Positions 16,937 to 25,053 of a stretch of DNA of 64,000 nt are shown in pieces (position 1 is the first letter of the stretch; the number at the start of each line of letters is the position of its first letter). The DNA lies in the NCBI RefSeq assembly GCF_026191115.1, contig NZ_JAPHOT010000002.1, positions 1 through 64,000 on the forward strand. Direction: 5' to 3'. The notes under the pieces were generated by a model. It did no database searches, had not been told where the DNA came from, and saw only the letters and a list, made by a program, of their open reading frames with translations. Source of the DNA: Legionella sp. PATHC035. GTDB lineage: Bacteria > Pseudomonadota > Gammaproteobacteria > Legionellales > Legionellaceae. Both the position numbers and the translations under genes were made by a program.

Positions 16937-18160
16937 CTAATTATTTTTAGTCGATTCAATTGGTTTTGTTGTTATAGTTTTCTGTTTTGGACGCGTTATT
17001 TTGTCTTTATTTTTACGCAATAAGTGGTGAGGCATAAAAAATAAGTTAGCGATTATAGTTGGAATAATAGCACTGCCAACAACTACAGAAATAAGATAGG
17101 AATATTGCTTTGTATCGATGACGCCATGTGTTAATCCATATAAAGCGGAGATACTCCCAAAGGTCAGTCCCGTAGACATCAGTAATGTAGTGTAAATTCC
17201 CTCACCTCGATTAGAACCAAAGAATCGTGTTACAGGGTACACTCCAATGGTTTTGGTTATTATTTTACCAAAAAATAATACTGTAATAATGAAAGGAGCA
17301 CTTATTAAAGCCGGTACTGACACATAGGAACCAACTCGTAGGAAATAAAAAGGGGTTAATAACCCAAAAGTTACCGTACGTAGTCGACGAATGAGAGTAT
17401 GCTCTTTTCCAACAGTGCCTGCAAGTACCATCCCCACTAAATAGGCTGGAAGTACGGCCTCACTTCCAGCCCACACTGCAAGAGCCCCTAATCCAAACAA
17501 ACAGGTTAGTAAATATTTCGTTTCAAATTCAGAAGGTCGGTTACCAAATAATTTAAATAGCTGTTTCGTTACTTTGGGAAGAATAAAGCAAACAATAAGT
17601 GTAGTGAAAAAAAAGATAATCGTTTTTAACCCAAAAGGTGAAAACAACAATCCTAATGCAAGCACTGTTCCAAGATCAGTAACAAAACAAGCAGCAAGAA
17701 CTGTTTTCCCATAATCGGTAGCATTAAGCCCAAACTCCAACATGACTGCATATACTACCGCGACTGAAGTTGTTGACAGAGCAATCCCCGTTAATAAACT
17801 CGCCTCAATGTTCCAATGAAGACCATAGTATGCAAGGGCTGCACAACCTAAGAATGGCGCGAAGAAGCTTATAAGTCCTATAAGAGTGGCTTCTTTCCAT
17901 TTTGCTTTAAATACAACAGGATCAAGCTCAGCACCTGCTAAAAAGGTCAATAAAATAGCACCAGCTCCAGCCAGAAATTGTATCCATATTTGGCTGGGAT
18001 CCAAGAGCAGTGATCCTAACCAGGTTCCTATAATAAGTTGCGCCACTATCCCAACAAAGATCTCAGATAGGGCGGTTGCAATTCCTAAAAAATATGAGAT
18101 CATTGAAGAAATCAATGCCAATCCAACCCATAGAGTCGCAAGGATAAGAATTTGATTCAT
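16937..18160 (-). CDS. CPA2-family cation:proton antiporter
   Basis: 407 aa, about 12 spans. Na+/H+ or K+/H+ antiporter of the Kef/NapA type, with the unwound-helix aspartate in ACFVTDLGTVLALG and GAELDPVVF early on. No RCK (TrkA-N) regulatory domain is attached; the C-terminus is a Lys/Thr-rich tail. AAGGGA seven bases from the ATG supports the start. Downstream partners are UspA and MFS; a DUF190 protein lies upstream on the same strand. Confidence 0.85.
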   Translation of the reverse strand: MNQILILATLWVGLALISSMISYFLGIATALSEIFVGIVAQLIIGTWLGSLLLDPSQIWIQFLAGAGAILLTFLAGAELDPVVFKAKWKEATLIGLISFFAPFLGCAALAYYGLHWNIEASLLTGIALSTTSVAVVYAVMLEFGLNATDYGKTVLAACFVTDLGTVLALGLLFSPFGLKTIIFFFTTLIVCFILPKVTKQLFKLFGNRPSEFETKYLLTCLFGLGALAVWAGSEAVLPAYLVGMVLAGTVGKEHTLIRRLRTVTFGLLTPFYFLRVGSYVSVPALISAPFIITVLFFGKIITKTIGVYPVTRFFGSNRGEGIYTTLLMSTGLTFGSISALYGLTHGVIDTKQYSYLISVVVGSAIIPTIIANLFFMPHHLLRKNKDKITRPKQKTITTKPIESTKNN

Positions 18161-18282
18161 GTAGTCCCTTACTTAATATGTTACGGTTCGAGCACGGTTC
18201 TATATAACTAATTGACGTTTAACTTCTTTAAGATTTAGTATAGTCCGAATCCTTATGACTAAGACATTAAAAATTTTAGATT

Positions 18283-18597
18283 TTAGATATTTGATTTTGC
18301 TTTCCAGAAGACGATATGTTCTGTTTTAATAATCTTACTTAAATACTCTAAAGCAATTTTGATCTTATCTTCAGTATCAAAAAACTCAATAATAATAGGT
18401 AGTTCCCATATGCCATCCACTATAGACATGTAGTGCTCACCGGTATCACCAAAACCCTTAATTGCACGAAACATGGTGATACCGCGGATTTTTGCTTCAT
18501 TTTCTAAATAATCAAATATATTTCGAATAAAGCGTGATTTTTCAAGCATATAAACTCTCACGATAATGACATCAACGGATTCAATTAAGTTTTTCAT
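18283..18597 (-). CDS. DUF190 (PII-like) protein
   Basis: About 104 aa with the DUF190 pattern VDVIIVRVYMLE...., RGITMFRAIKGFG, LPIIIEFFDTEDKI. DUF190 proteins have a GlnB-like fold and are often encoded with ion channels such as CrcB or CPA antiporters, where a regulatory role is suspected (family knowledge). GGTGG five bases before the second ATG decides the start; an earlier ATG at 18606 is possible. It precedes the CPA2 antiporter by 122 bp in the same direction. Confidence 0.75.
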   Translation of the reverse strand: MKNLIESVDVIIVRVYMLEKSRFIRNIFDYLENEAKIRGITMFRAIKGFGDTGEHYMSIVDGIWELPIIIEFFDTEDKIKIALEYLSKIIKTEHIVFWKAKSNI

Positions 18598-18818
18598 ATC
18601 ATCCACCCTGTTTTTTGATTTTGTGGTTATTTGTATAATTATAATCCATTTAATGTTTTCTGTTATTGTATTGAATTAAAGTTATTTTTCTCATAAATTC
18701 GGTTAGTTAGTAAACTTCCCAATAAATTGTGGCAAGGTATAACCGAAGTGACAAAAGATCAAAGCATTTTAAGAACTACCTGCTCGTTGTCTATTAGTGA
18801 ATCTATTAGACTTAGTGT

Positions 18819-19013
18819 ATGACTATACCTCCATTAAAATCTGAAGCTAAAGTAAAAGAAGAGTCGGAAACACCGTTCGTATCCTCATTGCTATTAGTAA
18901 TTGAAAAACTAATTACCCAATTGCAGCAACAAGGTGACCAAATTGAGGAGTTGCTCCGCGAAATTCGTCACTTTAAAAAATTAAGAAAGAGTATTGCAAG
19001 TGCAATGAGCTGA
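18819..19013 (+). pseudogene. N-terminal remnant of an IS66-type (TnpC) transposase
   Basis: 64 codons: LPPLK-like start, then a coiled-coil VIEKLITQLQQQGDQIEELLREIRHFKKL, resembling the leading coiled coil of IS66-group transposases; the frame stops where the family would continue for several hundred residues. Similarity is from pattern memory only, so confidence is modest. No helicase or DDE part follows. Confidence 0.35.
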
Positions 19014-19404
19014 AGTTGGCTACATTCGGTTTGTGTCGCAAGCGATTGCATACGCCTCCTTCAAGAAGGTATGTCTTTTATCAATGTCGGTTTAAGAACT
19101 CAAGAGGAAGTACCTGCAGCAAGAAAAAACCCATTACCTAATTAGCCATCAGCAGTTAGATTGATTGTTGGCAGGACTTGATTTTTCACCTGATGTTAGA
19201 GTTTTCCAATTTTGATTCAATCGCTTATCAGAGATCTTGCCCTTTCAGTAAAGTGTAAAAAATATAGTGGTAAGGACGGATGATAGTATTGTGTGCCTTG
19301 ATAAAAATCGTCAATTGCAGTCATCAGAGTTTACTGTATATCTAAAATTCAGCTCAACTCTGTTGTACAATTAGAGTAAATTGCTCGTAATCGTCCGTTG
19401 TTAC
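19014..19404. other. Gene-free stretch with a possible transposase scrap
   Basis: No intact gene. On the plus strand near 19146-19200 a frame reads HQQLD*LLAGLDFSPD with TGA in the place of a Trp codon, which resembles the C-terminus of IS66 TnpB. Together with the TnpC-like fragment before it this would be a rearranged IS66 remnant. Weak evidence. Confidence 0.25.
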
Positions 19405-19743
19405 CTATGGATGACTATAAAGCATTTTAGAATAAACTTCGTTATAAGCTCTGCTTATATCAGCCATATTATTCCAAACACCTTTTATATTATCAAAATT
19501 AGTTAGACACTGTTTCTCCATGATATCTAATACATTACTCAGATAATTTAAAGTTATGTAACCATTTTTAAATAATACTTCTATATTTTTTTCTAATAAC
19601 TTTTCTGGGTTATAATAATACATCAATGCTGTAGAAGGCATAGAGGTAATTTTTTGAGTTGTTTTAACATTAAAATTCATAACTTCTTTGTATAGTTCTT
19701 CTAAAGGGTTAATACCTTTAATCTGATAATATAAAATGGCCAT
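19405..19743 (-). CDS. Hypothetical protein, mostly helical
   Basis: 112 aa from the ATG at 19743, which has AAGGAAAG upstream; the frame to 19770 is longer but not better supported. Sequence is helical and amphipathic (LEELYKEVMNFNVKTTQKIT..., NFDNIKGVWNNMADISRAYNEVYSKML). The C-terminal half loosely recalls phasin-like granule proteins, but I cannot call it one. Isolated between remnants. Confidence 0.5.
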   Translation of the reverse strand: MAILYYQIKGINPLEELYKEVMNFNVKTTQKITSMPSTALMYYYNPEKLLEKNIEVLFKNGYITLNYLSNVLDIMEKQCLTNFDNIKGVWNNMADISRAYNEVYSKMLYSHP

Positions 19744-19985
19744 AATAACTTTCCTTGTATTGCAACGCACAATATTAAAAATAGTATTTAAAAAAGATTT
19801 GTCAATCTTCCGTCAGTTTTTAAGCATTTTTTGAAATATGTAATGAGTATCTGCTTTATTATCATCGGCTCTTTTAGTACTGTCATCATTAACCCAAGCA
19901 TAGATAATTATTTTACTTTGCTTGATGGTACCTAAAAAATAAGCGATATTGTTGAAAAAATTTAGCTTGAAACCAGTGTTTGTGA

Positions 19986-20384
19986 TTAGTTCCTAATGTT
20001 GAATCTTGTTGATGCTCCGAGGCGAGCGGATCGATAGGTATTTATTGTATCATTCATTATTAGTGCTGCACCTAACCCAAGTATAAAAACAATCAACAAT
20101 AACGCTTGTTTCCCGGTGTTGGTGTAATAAAAAATCTGATCAGTCAAGTGTTCCAAATAACCGTTTTCTTCTGCAGCCTGAGAAATTAAAAAAACACCAA
20201 ACAAATAAAATATCACTTCCGGTTCAATAGCAGTGAGAGCGTGTAGTGGTGTTATTTGTTGAAACAATAAAGTAACAATGGCACCGATAGCCATTATTGT
20301 CCAGATAGGGATAACGACGCTTGTCATTCTGCGCAATGCAATTGTAATTAGTACAATCAGAAGAATAATTACCGCAACAGGCAT
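19986..20384 (-). pseudogene. Truncated anion permease (ArsB/SLC13-like), N-terminal fragment
   Basis: 132 codons covering about four membrane spans: LIVLITIALRRMTSVVIPIWTI, LTAIEPEVIFYLFGVFLISQAAE and GLGAALIMNDTI. The NDT motif is where SLC13/ArsB-type permeases continue for another 300 residues; here the frame switches to NTYRSARLGASTRFNIRN and stops. This is a C-terminal truncation by rearrangement close to 20050. Confidence 0.65.
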
Positions 20385-20627
20385 TTCTTTTTATCCTTAA
20401 ATGATAAGCTCTACCTTGGTAGTGATTAGAATCAGTATTAAAGTTATTCCTTTAATTTATTGATAAATGCATTTCAGCGACAAATATTTGTCATATCCAG
20501 ACCGTTAGTTGGGTTATAAATAGGGTGGTGTGTATTTTCTTAGAAAAAAAGCACTTATTTGTATAAAAACCCATGTCAAAATCTAAATATCGCTAACTTA
20601 TTAAGTTTCCCCTATTTAATAAAGAAT

Positions 20628-21173
20628 TCATTTGTTTTTTTTCTTTACGGTATATTTGAATTTCACAATTGCAAGATTGACTTCAATACTTGCTTCGGTT
20701 TCAGAAGTATCTAATTGTTCCGGAACAACTAAATCAGAAATTAAGTCCCCTGTTTTTTGCATAAGCTCTTGGTATTTTGGTGAGTTTTGTGGGGTTTGTG
20801 GTATTGCCTTAATCGTGCGTGATATTTCTCTAACTTTTGTAAAAGTATCTATAATGGCTAAAGTGGTTTCTGTTGCTTTCTGGCTTTTTAATATTGTGGC
20901 CAGCATATATAAGCCTTTTTCAGTAAAGGCTGTAGGTAGTTTTGTCTTACCACCTTTTATTGAGGTCGCAAATTGCGACTTCAATGGCTCCCACTCTTCG
21001 TGAGTTAACTCAATGAGATACCCGGCTGGGAATTTTTCAGGATTTCGACTCACCGCTTCATTTATTCTTTTAGTTTCTACATTATATAACTCAGCAACAT
21101 CACTATCGATAATGACATGTTTGTTGCGAATCTCAATGATTTTTTCCTCTACAACAAACTCATTTATATTCAC
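20628..21173 (-). CDS. ORF6N-domain DNA-binding protein
   Basis: 181 aa. The N-terminal ORF6N domain is clear: I.IRNKHVIIDSDVAELYNVETKRINEAVSRNPEKFP, then TAFTEKGLYMLATILKS. ORF6N/KilA-N proteins are phage-type regulators common on mobile elements. The C-terminal helical part is family-typical (QELMQKTGDLI). The start is GTG at 21173 with GGCGG seven bases upstream; no earlier ATG fits. Confidence 0.85.
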   Translation of the reverse strand: MNINEFVVEEKIIEIRNKHVIIDSDVAELYNVETKRINEAVSRNPEKFPAGYLIELTHEEWEPLKSQFATSIKGGKTKLPTAFTEKGLYMLATILKSQKATETTLAIIDTFTKVREISRTIKAIPQTPQNSPKYQELMQKTGDLISDLVVPEQLDTSETEASIEVNLAIVKFKYTVKKKNK

Positions 21174-21782
21174 ACTAAATCCGCCGTTGTTAACTAATAC
21201 GGTATTATATGATTAGTAAAATTTTATTCCCAGAGGAATTGTCAGGAGCTGTGGATTAAATATTTTATATCTTCTGGTGATGTGATATTGTTTTGAGGTG
21301 GATAACAAACACTCAGATTCTTATAGAATGACACATGGTGACGATCTCGCAGATTAATTTTGCGTTTAAGTGTCAGTCTATAAGATTTGTTGAGTTAAAC
21401 CGCCGAATTTGCGATAAAGAATTATGAGGTTTATATTAAATTTATCATGAGCAGTTGAGATAAGTGAGATGTACTTATGTTGTCATTTCCATATATTTCA
21501 TGGTCATCTGAATGGATTTTTGCATCGAATCTTTTCTTATTCATGAGTTTATACGGTTTTTTTGCAAAAGTTGCTATAGTTATCCATGCCCCTCATTAAT
21601 TTACAAAGGCTATTAAAATTTCATAATATTTATCTTCATATTACTGCCAACTCAACTGGAGGATCTCCATAGTGGGTTACCCATTTAGATAAAAGTGTTG
21701 AGAATACATTTAATCGTCCAAAAATCACAGCGTGGACAATTAATAATGTTCACTCCAGTTAGTCTTAGCATTAAGTCATTGA
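21174..21782. other. Gene-free stretch of about 600 bp with decayed coding traces
   Basis: No open gene on either strand. A short plus-strand frame THLDKSVENTFNRPKITAWTINNV (about 21683-21760) looks like decayed coding sequence that I cannot identify. The following HigB-like remnant starts at its right edge. Confidence 0.4.
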
Positions 21783-21944
21783 TTTTTTCTTTTTCAAAAA
21801 AATGAACGTGACAATATAAGCCAGGAAGAAGAGCAACTATTTAAAGATTTATCTCAACAGATGCTTGGTTTTTCTGGTGATAACATTGAGCGATTGATCC
21901 AATCAGGTGCACTTGTGGAGGTACTATATAATGAGCACAAATAA
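21783..21944 (+). pseudogene. C-terminal remnant of a HigB/RelE-family toxin
   Basis: The frame reads FFLFQKNERDNISQEEEQLF, KDLSQQMLGFSGDN and SGALVEVLYNEHK and ends at TAA 21942-21944. This matches the C-terminal third of HigB-type toxins (F.F.K.ER.NIS..E...L...A...L). An in-frame TGA lies just before it and no N-terminal part is recognisable. It overlaps the start of the antitoxin gene, the normal toxin-first arrangement of this family. Confidence 0.65.
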
Positions 21945-22254
21945 AACATATAAAAGTGATGTTTTTGAGGCCGTACATGAAACTGTCATTGATATGTTTG
22001 ATGCGGGTGTTATTGATAAAAAAACAATGCGGCAATTTGATCGCGCCTGCTTAACCCCGATACATGAATTTTTACCTGCAGAAATAAAGGCCTTGCGTGA
22101 ACGAGAAAATGTGAGCCAACCCATATTTGCGTATTGTCTTAATGTATCTAAAGATCTTATTAGTCAATGGGAGAGGGGGCTTAAAAAACCAGAAGGTACT
22201 TCTTTAAAATTGCTTTCGTTAATTGAAAAAAAAGGGTTGAATTCCATATTATAG
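21931..22254 (+). CDS. HigA-like XRE-family antitoxin (orphan)
   Basis: 107 aa from ATG 21931 with GGAGG nine bases upstream. The helix-turn-helix is in the C-terminal half: AEIKALRERENVSQPIFAYCLNVSKDLISQWERGLKKPEGTSLKLL. Such proteins neutralise a co-encoded HigB-type toxin and autoregulate; here the toxin is a remnant, so the antitoxin is probably an orphan regulator. Confidence 0.8.
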   Translation: MSTNKTYKSDVFEAVHETVIDMFDAGVIDKKTMRQFDRACLTPIHEFLPAEIKALRERENVSQPIFAYCLNVSKDLISQWERGLKKPEGTSLKLLSLIEKKGLNSIL

Positions 22255-22547
22255 GCATTAAGTCTGATTTATTTTCAAATTAGATTTACTCGTATCCTAT
22301 GGTCACGGTTATAAGTGATGGACTGATTTAGCTAACTTCAGACAGGATGGAAACTAAAACCGACCTTTAAATTTCGCGTTTATTCAATTATTAGAGGTTA
22401 TTTAATGTAAAGTTAACCTGGAATTAATCACGTCTGTATCAACAAAAAATACGTATTAAATTAAGTCGAGTATATCTATTATTCATTTCGGTTTAATAAA
22501 TTCCATGAAAAAGCACTCGATTGACTCTTGATGGATGTTTTCACTGA

Positions 22548-23018
22548 TTAGAAAGCAAAACTTAATTGTTGTGAGGGTGCTTGGGGCAATATATTATTTA
22601 AGATGGATGCAGACTTTGTATTCTTGTGTTCCCATTGGTTGAATCTCTTAATGGTTTTGGCAGCAAGTAATTCGTTCTTCTCTTTGATATAAACCATGAT
22701 TAGTAACAGATGCAGCATCAGATGATTATCGCAGGTTATGGTTTTAAGCTGATATCCTCGAAGGTGGCGAATTTTAGCCAAGGCGCAAAAGTGCTCAAAT
22801 CCCTCACTAAAATCGGTAAAGGCCAAAGTGCGGCTTTGTCCGAGCCTTGATTTAATACGGCCATTGATTAAGGTGATAATCCAATCGTCCAGCAAATCTT
22901 TGCTTAAACGAATCACATAATAGCGTGACCCTTTTTCAAAACGGGCGGCGTGATAGTATGCTTTCGGAGCACAATCGATCAGGAGCAAAAAGGGCGGAGT
23001 AGTGAACCAAGGGCGCAT
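22548..23018 (-). CDS. WGR-domain protein coupled to a tyrosine recombinase
   Basis: 156 aa. RYYVIRLSKDLLDDWIITLINGRIKSRLGQSR...FTDFSEGFEHFCALAKIRHLRGYQL is WGR-like (Tyr-rich strand, NGRIKSRLG, KxxRGY). WGR domains bind nucleic acids or DNA ends in PARPs and MolR proteins. The rest is helical and unassigned. Its ATG overlaps the recombinase stop (TAATG), so the two are translated together; an accessory role in recombination is my inference. Confidence 0.65.
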   Translation of the reverse strand: MRPWFTTPPFLLLIDCAPKAYYHAARFEKGSRYYVIRLSKDLLDDWIITLINGRIKSRLGQSRTLAFTDFSEGFEHFCALAKIRHLRGYQLKTITCDNHLMLHLLLIMVYIKEKNELLAAKTIKRFNQWEHKNTKSASILNNILPQAPSQQLSFAF

Positions 23019-23635
23019 TAAAACAAGGCCAGGTTGGCGATACGTTTTAAGCGCTCAGGATTGTCTTCCACATAAATGGCGGTGGTGACAATGTTGGCGT
23101 GTCCAGCCAAGCGTGAGACGGCTTTGATATCGGCACCCTGTTCAATGAGACGGGTGATAAAGGTACGCCGACCGGAATGCGAACTTGCCCCATGAATTCC
23201 AGCTTTATCATAAAGCGACTTAAACCATTTTTGTAAGGTATTGGCGGTAAACCGGCTTTGGCGCTGGGTTTGAAACAGGGCCTTGTTGCGGGGCATGTGC
23301 TTCAACTCATTTAAATGGGCTTGCAAGACTTCACGGATTTTTTTATGGGTCAGATAAGCATGACGCTGTTTTTCGCCTTTGGTCATGGACCGTTTCAAAA
23401 TGAGCTCATCCAATAATTGATAATTGGAATTGGCCACATCGGCAATGGTGAGCGAGGCAATTTCTTTGGCACGTAGCCCTAATCCAAACGAGCAATAAAC
23501 GAGGGCTAGATTACGTGTGCCCATTTTACCCACTTTAGCTACTAACAGCAGTAATTTAAATTCCGCTTCACTCAAAACCTTTGCTTTTCCTTCACGCGCC
23601 ATCAAAAACCCATTAACACCCTGATTTATTATCAT
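23018..23635 (-). CDS. Tyrosine recombinase / integrase (short form)
   Basis: About 205 aa, catalytic domain only. Active-site residues are visible: Arg I in GLGLRAKEIASL, the HxxR box in SSHSGRRTFITR, the His of LAGHANIVTTAIY and the nucleophile Tyr there (AIYVEDNP). It lacks the arm-binding and core-binding domains of larger integrases, as in many small plasmid or transposon recombinases. Starts available are TTG 23662, ATG 23635 and ATG 23602 (MAREGKAKVL); none has a strong ribosome site. A short inverted repeat precedes it. Confidence 0.85.
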   Translation of the reverse strand: MIINQGVNGFLMAREGKAKVLSEAEFKLLLLVAKVGKMGTRNLALVYCSFGLGLRAKEIASLTIADVANSNYQLLDELILKRSMTKGEKQRHAYLTHKKIREVLQAHLNELKHMPRNKALFQTQRQSRFTANTLQKWFKSLYDKAGIHGASSHSGRRTFITRLIEQGADIKAVSRLAGHANIVTTAIYVEDNPERLKRIANLALF

Positions 23636-23680
23636 TTTATACAAATAAGGATGTGTTTGCAAAAGTAAAAAATGCCAATC

Positions 23681-23697
23681 ACTTACAACCTGTAAGT
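23681..23697. promoter_or_regulatory. 7-bp inverted repeat with 3-nt loop upstream of the recombinase
   Basis: ACTTACA-ACC-TGTAAGT between the divergent recombinase and arsR genes. Could be a recombinase-binding or regulator site; function not shown. Confidence 0.35.
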
Positions 23698-23725
23698 TTT
23701 ATCTTTATTTGGCAGGAAAATTTAA

Positions 23726-23753
23726 ACTTTAAATGACAGACTTTAAATGGCAG
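23726..23753. repeat. Two abutting 14-bp direct repeats in the recombinase-arsR spacer
   Basis: ACTTTAAATGACAG is followed immediately by ACTTTAAATGGCAG (13 of 14 identical). Tandem short repeats next to an integrase gene may be arm-type binding sites; they also lie just upstream of the arsR promoter, so an ArsR-related role is possible. Confidence 0.6.
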
Positions 23754-23754
23754 A

Positions 23755-23783
23755 TTGACTAAATTAAATATTTCTACTATTCT
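23755..23783 (+). promoter_or_regulatory. Likely sigma-70 promoter of the ars operon
   Basis: TTGACT (23755-23760) and TATTCT (23778-23783) are separated by 17 bp. The expected +1 falls on or near the A of the arsR ATG at 23790, and there is no good ribosome site, so the arsR message may be leaderless. Inference from spacing. Confidence 0.5.
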
Positions 23784-23789
23784 AGAAGT

Positions 23790-24161
23790 ATGGATATAAA
23801 AAACTCACTAAAAATATTTGACGCCCTTTCTCAAGAAACTCGCTTGCAAGTGTTTCGGCTACTTGTTCAAGCAGGGCCAAACGGATTATCCGCTGGTGCA
23901 ATTGGGGATGAGTTGGGTATTTTACAAAATACCCTATCATTTCACTTAAGCCATTTGTCTAATGCCGGAATTGTCACGTCCTATCGCCAAGGGCGTTATG
24001 TATTTTATTCTGCAAATTTTGTGTTAATGCGCGATTTTATCGCCTTCATGGTTCAGGATTGTTGCAGTAAACAACAAGTTCAAATTCAACAACCTGGGAC
24101 AGACGATTGTCTGGTTATAAAATTAAATGATTGCTGTAATTCTAAAAGGAGTAAGTCATGA
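23790..24161 (+). CDS. arsR: ArsR-family As(III)-responsive repressor
   Basis: 123 aa winged-helix protein (ALSQETRLQVFRLLVQAG, NTLSFHLSHLSNAGIVTSYRQGRYVFY). Instead of the classical ELCVCDL site it carries Cys pairs in the C-terminal tail: C91-C92, C107 and C115-C116, like the Acidithiobacillus type of ArsR whose As(III) site is C-terminal. First gene of arsR-arsI-arsC-acr3; its stop overlaps the next ATG by four bases. Confidence 0.9.
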   Translation: MDIKNSLKIFDALSQETRLQVFRLLVQAGPNGLSAGAIGDELGILQNTLSFHLSHLSNAGIVTSYRQGRYVFYSANFVLMRDFIAFMVQDCCSKQQVQIQQPGTDDCLVIKLNDCCNSKRSKS

Positions 24162-24628
24162 AACGTTTTCATATTCATATTGATGTTGACAACCTTGCTG
24201 ATAGTATCCGTTTTTACAATGCTCTATTTGGAGCAGATCCCGTAAAAGTTAAGTCCGATTATGCCAAATGGATGCTGGAAGATCCGCGTATTAATTTTGC
24301 CATTTCAACTCGTGCTGGAAAACATGGCGTGGAACACTTGGGAATTCAAGTGGATGATGCCACTGAATTAGATGCACTGAGAAACCAATTTTCAGAGGCT
24401 AATATTTCAACCCATAGCGATGGTGAAACAACCTGTTGCTATGCCAAATCACAAAAATCATGGGTGAGTGACCCTAACGGAATTGCATGGGAAGCCTATC
24501 ATACCATGGAGGATGCTCAATTTTTTTCTGGAGATAATACAACTGAAGGCTCGTGTTCAATGTCCACCAAAAAAACATCAACCTCTTGCTGTGATGTACA
24601 ATCAAAATCAACCGGATGTTGTGATTGA
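24158..24628 (+). CDS. arsI: ArsI/CadI-family metalloenzyme (C-As lyase-like)
   Basis: 156 aa glyoxalase/VOC-fold protein. ArsI breaks the carbon-arsenic bond of trivalent organoarsenicals with Fe(II) and O2. Expected Fe ligands and substrate thiols are visible: H5 or H7 (FHIHIDV), H60 (GVEHLGIQ), E112 (WEAYH) and the vicinal C93-C94 in TTCCYAKS. A C-terminal Cys-rich tail (SCSM..SCCD..GCCD) is extra. CadI annotations for the same family exist, but the ars context favours ArsI. Confidence 0.85.
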   Translation: MKRFHIHIDVDNLADSIRFYNALFGADPVKVKSDYAKWMLEDPRINFAISTRAGKHGVEHLGIQVDDATELDALRNQFSEANISTHSDGETTCCYAKSQKSWVSDPNGIAWEAYHTMEDAQFFSGDNTTEGSCSMSTKKTSTSCCDVQSKSTGCCD

Positions 24629-25053
24629 TACGTACTGAGCCAATTAAATTATTATTTCTTTGTACAGGTAACTCTTGTCGGTCCATTATGGCTGAGGCAA
24701 TAACTAATTATTACTCGAATGGCCGCTATCTGGCTTTTAGCGCAGGCAGCATCCCGACTGGAAACGTACATCCGAAAGCGATAGAAACTCTTGCTCGTCA
24801 TGGTATCAAACCGAATACACCTCGCAGTAAATCCTGGAATGAATTTAATTCAGAATCTATTGATTTAGTCATTACTGTCTGTGACCAGGCAGCTAGTGAA
24901 AGCTGTCCTATTTTCCCTGGTCAACCAAAAAAACTCCATTGGAGTATTCCTGATCCTGCTAAAGCAGAAGGATCTAAGATGAAAATAAATACAGCATTTG
25001 AAGCGGTATTTAATCAACTAAAACAACAAATAAAAAAGGAGCTGTTGTCATGA
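24625..25053 (+). CDS. arsC: Arsenate reductase, low-molecular-weight phosphatase type
   Basis: 142 aa. Reduces As(V) to As(III). The P-loop C13-TGNSC-R19 (CX5R) sits at the N-terminus and the relay cysteines C86 and C94 in [13 protein letters not shown] identify the thioredoxin-linked ArsC class. The start is TTG at 24625, overlapping the arsI stop (TTGA); no ATG occurs before the active-site loop, so TTG is required. The stop overlaps the acr3 ATG. Confidence 0.9.
   Translation: MIRTEPIKLLFLCTGNSCRSIMAEAITNYYSNGRYLAFSAGSIPTGNVHPKAIETLARHGIKPNTPRSKSWNEFNSESIDLVITVCDQAASESCPIFPGQPKKLHWSIPDPAKAEGSKMKINTAFEAVFNQLKQQIKKELLS

Noticed and set aside
20632-21003. 123-codon plus frame opposite the ORF6N gene
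   Set aside because: Hydrophobic antisense frame; the minus-strand gene has a clear domain.
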